Below are positions 57,334 through 64,000 of a stretch of 64,000 nt of DNA, in pieces. Under the pieces are notes generated by a model. The model saw only the letters and a list, made by a program, of their open reading frames with translations. It had not been told where the DNA came from and did not search any database. The DNA comes from Stercorarius parasiticus. Its lineage: Eukaryota; Chordata; Aves; Charadriiformes; Stercorariidae. Every line of letters starts with the position of its first letter. The first letter of the stretch is position 1. The stretch is from positions 8,690 to 72,689 of the forward strand of contig VWZL01000260.1 of NCBI GenBank assembly GCA_013396915.1, read 5' to 3'. A program made the translations under genes and the position numbers.

Positions 57334-60300
57334 GCAGTCTTCTCAGAGGCTTTAATCTTGCAGTTATGCATGAGCAAGCTGGTGGCACCTGGCAGTGTCT
57401 CCTCAGGTCCCCATGCCCTCCCTATACTGCAAGGGTAAGTTTTCTCCCTCCTTTCAGAGCTGCCACTGCCTGGACTGTGCTGTCTGGGACAGCAGTGTGT
57501 CACCTTGCCATGGTGGCTGGTGGCCTGGTGTGAGACGGCGACTCTTTGTTCCTGTGCAGAAACAGGTCACCGTGGTTAACCACGCTGACTCCTTTAGGTG
57601 CAAACAGTTCTTCCTCAGCTTATATGTATTGATCTTCTCTGTGACATCAACAGGACGGTATGTAGGAGGCAAGACATGCTGACTTCAGTCATTTGAACTT
57701 CTGACAAAATCCTGCATAAGGAAGTTCTGTGGGTGTAGGGGTGAGAAGTTGCTCGAGGTAGGCATTGACTTGTGGCCCCTTGACAGCCCAGCAAATGACG
57801 GGGCTCAAGAAGTGCCCTGTTCTGTGTAGGGCAAGGCTCAGGGTGAGGGCAGAAAAACCTCTGGAAAAAAGAAGGAAATATTTTTGAGATGGTATTTCAC
57901 TACCAAACCTTTTCGGGAGCTCCAGGAGATTCCTGTGCTGCCCCATGTCATGCTGAACCCTGTGTTTTAACCAGAAGAGCCATAAGTGAACCACTCAGTG
58001 GCCCTAGGCTCTGCAGACAAACTTGAGCAGTACGAGGCATTTCTGGTAACAGAGGTCCAGCAACCTTTGTGCCCCATGGACACAGAAAATACCTGGCAAT
58101 CAGAAGGAGAAGAGGAGGCCCTGGGAGGTGCAACTGTCCTGATGAAGCTCCAGACAGCCAGGGGACAAGAGGAGAGGTGGCAATGAAGCAGGGTATGGTC
58201 ACCGTGGTCAAGGGGCTCCAAGAGGCTCTGTAGTTAATGCTGCCAGTGGCCACATGGAGATAGGAAAGAAAAGCCTCATGACAGCACCTTGAAGGCTTTG
58301 TGTTACAGACCAATGCAGAAATGCTAATGAGGTAAGTATTAGACCTTGTTGCACTCGGCAAAAAAGTAAAAACTGATGAAGTAGAATTGTTTTATGTAGG
58401 TCTTTCTCAGCAGTTATATTAATCTTGCAAAAAAACCCATAGAGGTAAGTACTCCCACTATCTACTACTAGAATAAAGGCACTTAACATTTTTGTTTTCA
58501 TGCTTATGAACTGCAAGTGTTATGCCAATAATGAAATTGTGAAATACTCTAAAGATTTAGGAAATTCTAACCGGAACAAACACTGTACATTTTGTCCATT
58601 TTTAAAATAAAATATTTTTTCCTGTTTTTCCTGGAATAAAGCACTATTTTGGACTCTTACAGCCATTTGATTGTTTCCGTACGATGAGTAACTTGCACCT
58701 CTGAATCAGGTCTCTGGGTCAAGTCACTGAGATGTCATCAATATCTGTGCAAAACCCCATGGACTGGTAAAGCTGGCAACTGATAAAATTCGTTGATCTA
58801 GTGTTGTGCCTGAGGACTCTGCCAATATGTGGCATACATTATGCTGAAGACCAAGTTTTCCTGCAAGATAACTGCATTTTTTAATGCTTTCTGGAGACTC
58901 TCTGTTCAGCTTGCCTGACTGGGTCTGGGTCATGCCCTCTCCAGAAGCTGCATCTCTTCCAAACTAGGGACAAGACCTGGTCATTGAAGTTGAGTCATTT
59001 TCTGCTGAGCTGGGATATAAGAACCCATCTGATGCGTTCTGGTCTGCTCCAGACCACTTTTTTCTAAACCTGGGATTTTCTCATGCTGTTTAATAAACAT
59101 GATGCTTTACATCTCTGTGCCAGTGCGTCTTGCAAACAAGCGCTCACACACACGTAGTCAATGGCTTAGTGATGCATGGAAGAGGTAGCCGACTCACCCA
59201 TTCAGTGTTTCACTCATTCAACTCTACAGAGAAACTCTAGAGAGATTAGCCCTCTGATTCTGATATGCAAGTTAAGTTTATAAGGTGGGAACAAGCCCTC
59301 TGCTTCATCGTGATGGATTTAGGACAGAAGAGCTCACAGCATCCGGACCCACCGCAGCCAGCCAGCAGTCAGCTCTAGGGCTTGCAGGTGTCTGTCGCAG
59401 GATATCTGTACAATGTTAACTTCACGGTTCATTAGCTTGGGAATACGTAGTTCATCCTGATATGTTTTGTATTATCTGTAGTTTTATTGTTTAGGTTCCT
59501 GTATAACACCTTCCATAGCGATTCTGGAAGAAAAGCAGTGGTGAAAGAGTAAATGAAAACGTGGGAAACTCACCTTTTTTGATGTGCAAGGGAAATGGGT
59601 GAAGTCAGCATTGCACAGATGATGAGTGGATGAACTATACTTACCTCCACCTATGCTGTGCCACCGAACAGCGTGTCACCGTGTGAGTGGAAGTGGTGAA
59701 GGGACTGGATCTCTGGAGGGAATGAAGAAAAAGCTGCGGAAAACTGGGGGCCAGACCCCTGCCTTCCTCTGCTCTAGCACCAGAGCATCTTTCTGCAGCT
59801 CCCGCAGCAGTGTGAATAACATCTGCCGCAGAGTTTAATCTCACGCCCTCTCCCCAGGGGAAGAAGTGTGTGCACTGGAGTGTGATGTTTTGCTGGGGAG
59901 GAGGGTAGCTGTTGTTGATGGTAGATGTGGTAAGCGTGTTCATCTAAGAGAAGGAAAGAGCCAAGACATGGGCCTTGCCGGTGCAGATGGAGGTGATGTG
60001 AGCTGTGACAGTGCCCAGGCCCTGGGAAGGCCCTGCCACAGCTGTGGGGAAGTTCAGGATCTGTCATAGACAAATTTAATCCTCCTCCCCTACTGCACCC
60101 TCTGGAGATGCTGAAACCACTCCCTGCCTGCGAGGCAGTTCCCCTGACCGCAGTTTGATGCTCTTCCCGCCACCAAACTGTCCTCGTGGAGAAGCACAGT
60201 TCTGTTAGGCCAAGGCATGTCTGCATGGTGTCCTTAAGTGGTCCAAGTTGCAGACTGTAGACATCCCAGATCCGTATGAAAAGGGTCAAATCCCATCAGA

Positions 60301-61306
60301 GCCTCCCTGCCTTATCTGTGTGCGACCTCCCTCCTCCCAAACCCTCAACTGTTTACCCTTTCTCCTCACAAAAGGGTAAAATAAAGTCATTTGGGGGGCT
60401 TATACGACTTAAAATGCAGTTATTTTTCAAGTTTTTTCTGCTTGTAATCAACAGAGAATTTTGCTGTGTAACCGTCTCCTATGAAATAGCGGCTGGGCAT
60501 TTGGTTGTCATATGGCTGTGCTGTATAATTATAGAACATGTTATGGTTTGATGGATGAAGTCATTAAGAGCATAGTAATTAGTACCAGCCTGCTACTTTG
60601 AACTGCTGTGTGGTGTCATATATTCCTTACAGTGAATTACATCTGTGCACACACTGAATACAGCTTTCTAAGCATCTGATGCCTCAGGCTTACATATTGT
60701 TACGCTGTATCCATCCAGAACATTTTTCATTCATTTTTAAAAATATACACACATCAAACCAGACAGCAGTCTGTAGCTTCCTACCTCCTAGAAACTGCAC
60801 TTTTTTTTGGTGGTTTTTTTTTTTTTTTTTGGAAAGGAAAACTCCAAAAGGAGAGTTTAGAGGCTTGACGTGACGTCTGACATGGGCTTGGCACAGGAAA
60901 TGAAAGTTTGCAGCAGAAAGGTGAAACTCTCTGCTGCCATGTGTAGGACCTTGAGCCAGACGTAATCCTGGTTTTCTGCCTTTCTGCCTTTTGACTCGGC
61001 AGGGTGCGTTTGCAGCCTCTGAAGAGCAGTGCGTGGCGTGCAGCCTTTTACGCTCGAGCTGAGCTGCACGTTGGGATTTCAGTGATGGACTATACGGAAA
61101 TCCCAGCTGGGTGACAGAGGTTTTCACTGGGAGAGCAGGAGTACAGAGAGGGTGGGAAAAGCAGCCCTGCAACAGGGAGAAGGCTCATGGCTTGTCTTAG
61201 GGGTTGCTCGCCTGTGACCGCATCTCCACTGTGTGAGGCATCCCATTGCAGCCTCCCCCAAACAAGCACCCACTTCCTACCTGTCTCCCACTCCAAGGCC
61301 CTGGAA
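57334..61306. other. Non-coding stretch with a possible solo LTR
   Basis: No gene supported. Around 59012-59130 a TATA-like box and a polyadenylation signal are spaced as in a retroviral LTR (see findings). A 171-codon minus frame at 59774-60289 and a 160-codon one at 60690-61172 have no domain. A T-rich tract lies at 60801-60831. Confidence 0.45.
60801..60831. repeat. Poly-T tract interrupted by GGTGG
   Basis: T8, GGTGG, then about T18. It could be the complement of a retroposon A-tail, but the flanking sequence shows no recognisable retrocopy. Confidence 0.85.
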
Positions 61307-61792
61307 GCACAAGAAGGACATGGACCTGTCGGAACGGGTCCAGCGGAGGGCCACAAAGATGATGAGAGGGCTGGAGCACCTGTGCTATGAGGACAGGCTG
61401 AGAGAGTTGGGGTTGTTCAGCCTGGAGAAGAGAAGGCTCCAGGGAGACTTTATTGCGGCCTTTCAGTACTTAAAGGGGGCCTACAGGAGAGATGGGGAGG
61501 GACTCTTTATCAGGGAGTGTAGTGATAGGACACGGGGTAACGGTTTCAAACTGAAAGAGAGTAGATTTAGATTGGATATCAGGAAGAAATTCTTTCCTGT
61601 GAGGGTGGTGAGACACTGGAACAGGTTGCCCAGAGAAGCTGTGGATGCCCCATCCCTGGAAGTGTTCAAGGCCAGGCTGGATGAGGCTTTGAGCAACCTG
61701 GTCTAGTGGGAGGTGTCCCTGCCCATGGCAGGGGGTTGGAACTAGATGATCTTTAAGGTCCCTTCCAACCTGAACCATTCTATGATTCTATG
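61307..61792 (+). mobile_element. Young CR1 LINE, 3' end with ORF2 C-terminal domain
   Basis: The copy is truncated at the codons for H-K-K-D-M-D-L (61308) and is open to the normal terminal tag stop (61704-61706), fused in frame to upstream non-CR1 codons back to 61233. It carries [34 protein letters not shown] and H-W-N-R-L-P-R-E, then 'aaggtcccttccaacc' and 'attctatg' octamers. Its C-terminal frame is intact, unlike most copies here, but the catalytic domains are absent, so it is not mobile. Confidence 0.95.
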
Positions 61793-64000
61793 GTTGATTC
61801 CATCTCCCCTGATGTGTTTCCCTCCCCTCCTCTGCCCCACCACAAATGGCCTTAGATAAGCCTGTGCTACTGGGCACTCTGGTGGGATGAACTCAACTAT
61901 TGCACTGCACTACACGGGGCAGCCGCATCCTTGCTCTGTGGCTGGTAGAGGGTTGGTTATTTTTCCCTCCTCCACCTGCATCATATTCCCCTCTGGAGGA
62001 CCTCAATAGGTGTGAAAAATCAAAACATGACTATCTTCAGCTGCAAATGACAGCTCTGGTTTGCAGTACAGCATGTTGGTGCCTCCTGGGAATTACGGTG
62101 CAGTTAAAGATACGCTGCTGAAGCTATGATGTCTCACTTTTCCATTAGGGGTCGGACATCCCTGCTGTGCCACAGCTCCCAGGGTGCCTTGGCGTCTCCC
62201 GACATAGGCAGTCACCTTACACTGGGGAAGAGGTAGCTTGAAATAGGGCAGTCCGACTCAGAGAGGATAATATTCAAACTACACTGAATTTGAGCTGGAT
62301 TTGCACCAAAAACACTAAAACGCTTTGGCTTTAAGGATTTTTTTAATGAAAAGTTGAAATTTAGTCTGGGAAACAATCGCTTTTAGAGGAAAAATAGAAC
62401 TGAGCGACCACAACTAAAAATTCCATTTCCTGCTGAAAAAGTATCCGGCAAGAATTGCACTTAATCCTGCAAATAAGAAGTCTTCTTTGCTGGCAAAAAA
62501 GAGGACATATGAAATTAAAAAAAAATGGCTTGCACAAAATACACTGGGGAGTATTGGTTTGACGATCATATATAATGGGAAGTCTCAGACTTCCATTCTC
62601 TGATCCATCTTCGCAAGGGGCAGAGCTGCCTGCTTTAGAAATTGCTGCTGTTGCTTGAATCAGTTTTAGAGCTCATTTGTGGGGGTGGCAGGAGAAGAAA
62701 TGGCCTTTGTAAAGTGGCAGTCATTTTGTCTGCCACCCCTTTTCTCAGTTCCATGAGCTATTTCTTCAGCTTTTTCATTCCTTTTGGACGTGGTATCGCT
62801 CCACAGACGGCGCTGAACTGTGCTATACATGTAACAGTGCCCTTGAGTCCAATCTGCCCTGTGCTCATTTCGTTATCATCTGCCAAAGTATCTGGTTGCT
62901 AGTTGCCACGGGAAGCTTGAGGAGAATAAATGACTTGCTTAGAGACACTGTTCCCACGGGCGCGAACAGGCAACAAACAAAACATTTCCCATTTCATCCT
63001 TTTCACACTTTCTTGCCAAATGTGCTGGGATATAGGATGAAATCTGCCCACCTTGTTCTCACCTGCAGCACCGCTGCTGAGCTGGAGGAGACCCTCTGCA
63101 GAGGTGCCTGTCCAAGCTGAGTGGTAGGTCGAGGTGGATTTTTGGAGTGACCTTTTCAATTCTGATTCAGTTCTGGGGTATGAGGGATACGGCAATGTTA
63201 GAGGGTTCTATTTTGTAAGGTGGTGTAAGATGAGAAAGAGCTATCTTATGTGAGGGACAGGCCTCACATAAGAGAGTCACAGACTTCATGACACGGTATG
63301 AGCACTTTGGGGCAGTGCTCTGGTGGTGTTCACCTCGACCAAATGTAGCGTCCAAATTTGAGGTCCCTTTGCAGTCAGTGGAAGGACACTGGCACTTCTC
63401 GGTCGGCACCTCTCATGCTGCAGTATCTACCTAAGGTGGGATTTTAATAGTATCTCAGCTCCTTGGCTTGAGTAGAAAAAGTGCTTTCTCCTTTGAAGCA
63501 GCTGGTGAGTGACTGCTGTCATCCCTGGAGTCCCTCTCACCACTGGGCTGGCGGACTGGCATGCTGGAACTAATTAATCAAAGTGCCTGATTTAAGAGTG
63601 AGCCTAATCCACATGCTTTCATCTGGGTGCAAGTTAAGAAATGACAAGTGACTCTCCTTTTCCAAAGCAACTGACTACACCATCCATTTCAGATGTTCCC
63701 GCTGTGGTCTGCCTTAACTCCTGCTTCAGTTCTGTGAGCATTTCCCACCTCTGAAGGGCACTGGATGCTGTGCGGGCAGCGAGCTGGGGCACTTCCCGCA
63801 TCCATCTCCTGGTGGTGTTGGCCAGGACAGCAAGCTGCTTTGAAGCCCTTGCACTAAATATTTAATTGGAAGTGCAAAGATCTTAAGTTCGGTCCCATCC
63901 TGTGCATTACGTGATACTGAATGAGGGAGGAGTTATACATTAGGTTTTTTCTTTATCTGCTTGGACGGTCGCTTTGGAGATCACTAGAATGGTCCTAAGA
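61793..64000. other. Non-coding stretch to the window end
   Basis: No gene supported. A perfect 11-base inverted repeat lies at 63244-63273. 'tgaggagaataaatgacttgc' near 62920 weakly recalls the MIR block, but the match does not extend. Confidence 0.5.
63244..63273. repeat. Perfect 11-base inverted repeat with 8-base loop
   Basis: TCTTATGTGAG (63244-63254) and its exact complement CTCACATAAGA (63263-63273) flank GGACAGGC. The pairing stops at both ends, so it is a short hairpin and not the edge of a larger inverted repeat. Confidence 0.92.

Noticed and set aside
59774..60289. 171-codon minus-strand open frame
   Set aside because: Cys/His-rich by composition but without spaced zinc-finger motifs; no family recognised.
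1..64000. tRNA, rRNA, snRNA genes and CRISPR arrays
   Set aside because: No cloverleaf with A/B boxes, no conserved rRNA or U-RNA blocks and no regularly spaced direct repeats were seen.

Overview
This window looks like nuclear DNA of a bird (or a close sauropsid relative), almost entirely non-coding. The main evidence is the interspersed repeats. There are many 5'-truncated CR1 LINE copies, each ending in the bird-type 3' tail (a 'ggtcccttccaac' block followed by repeated 'attctatg' octamers and no poly-A). Beneath them lies an older layer of CR1/L3-like and MIR-like relics. Base composition is AT-rich, with two GC-rich CpG-island-like blocks. I found no host protein-coding gene, tRNA, rRNA or CRISPR array. 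The open reading frames of 60-280 codons carry no recognisable domain unless they lie in CR1. The window could be intergenic or a large intron; the sequence does not decide which.

Layout: 1-2050 holds polypyrimidine tracts, a G-rich minisatellite (731-1120) and a CpG island (1120-1470) with a candidate first-exon splice donor at 1428. From 2050 to 9540 there are CR1 tails, a long ancient CR1-like relic in antisense (5575-6630) and single-copy-looking AT-rich DNA. The largest CR1 copy (9541-11493) keeps a decayed reverse transcriptase and contains a 218-base perfect duplication flanking the only N in the window, probably an assembly artefact. An ancient antisense CR1 follows (11690-12340). At 14250-15425 there is a decayed element whose translations resemble the tyrosine recombinase of DIRS-like retrotransposons. 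From 15.4 to 38.5 kb the DNA is mostly AT-rich, with an ancient CR1 endonuclease-region relic (21240-22320), a MIR-like SINE (25225-25360), another antisense CR1 relic (27300-27465) and one exon-like 111-base segment (37906-38016).

From 38.5 kb to the end, young CR1 copies lie at 38568-39253, 49768-50024, 56514-56845 (minus), 57068-57333 (plus) and 61307-61792. An ancient CR1 3' end is at 42403-42505, a second CpG-rich block at 44995-45425 and a second MIR-like relic at 53636-53792. The copies at 56.5 and 57.2 kb form a nearly identical inverted pair with an abrupt edge of identity, which suggests gene conversion.

There is no operon-like or pathway-like gene organisation. The biology visible here is the layered history of retrotransposons plus two possible regulatory islands. 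All family assignments come from reading the sequence and remembered family features; no database search was possible.
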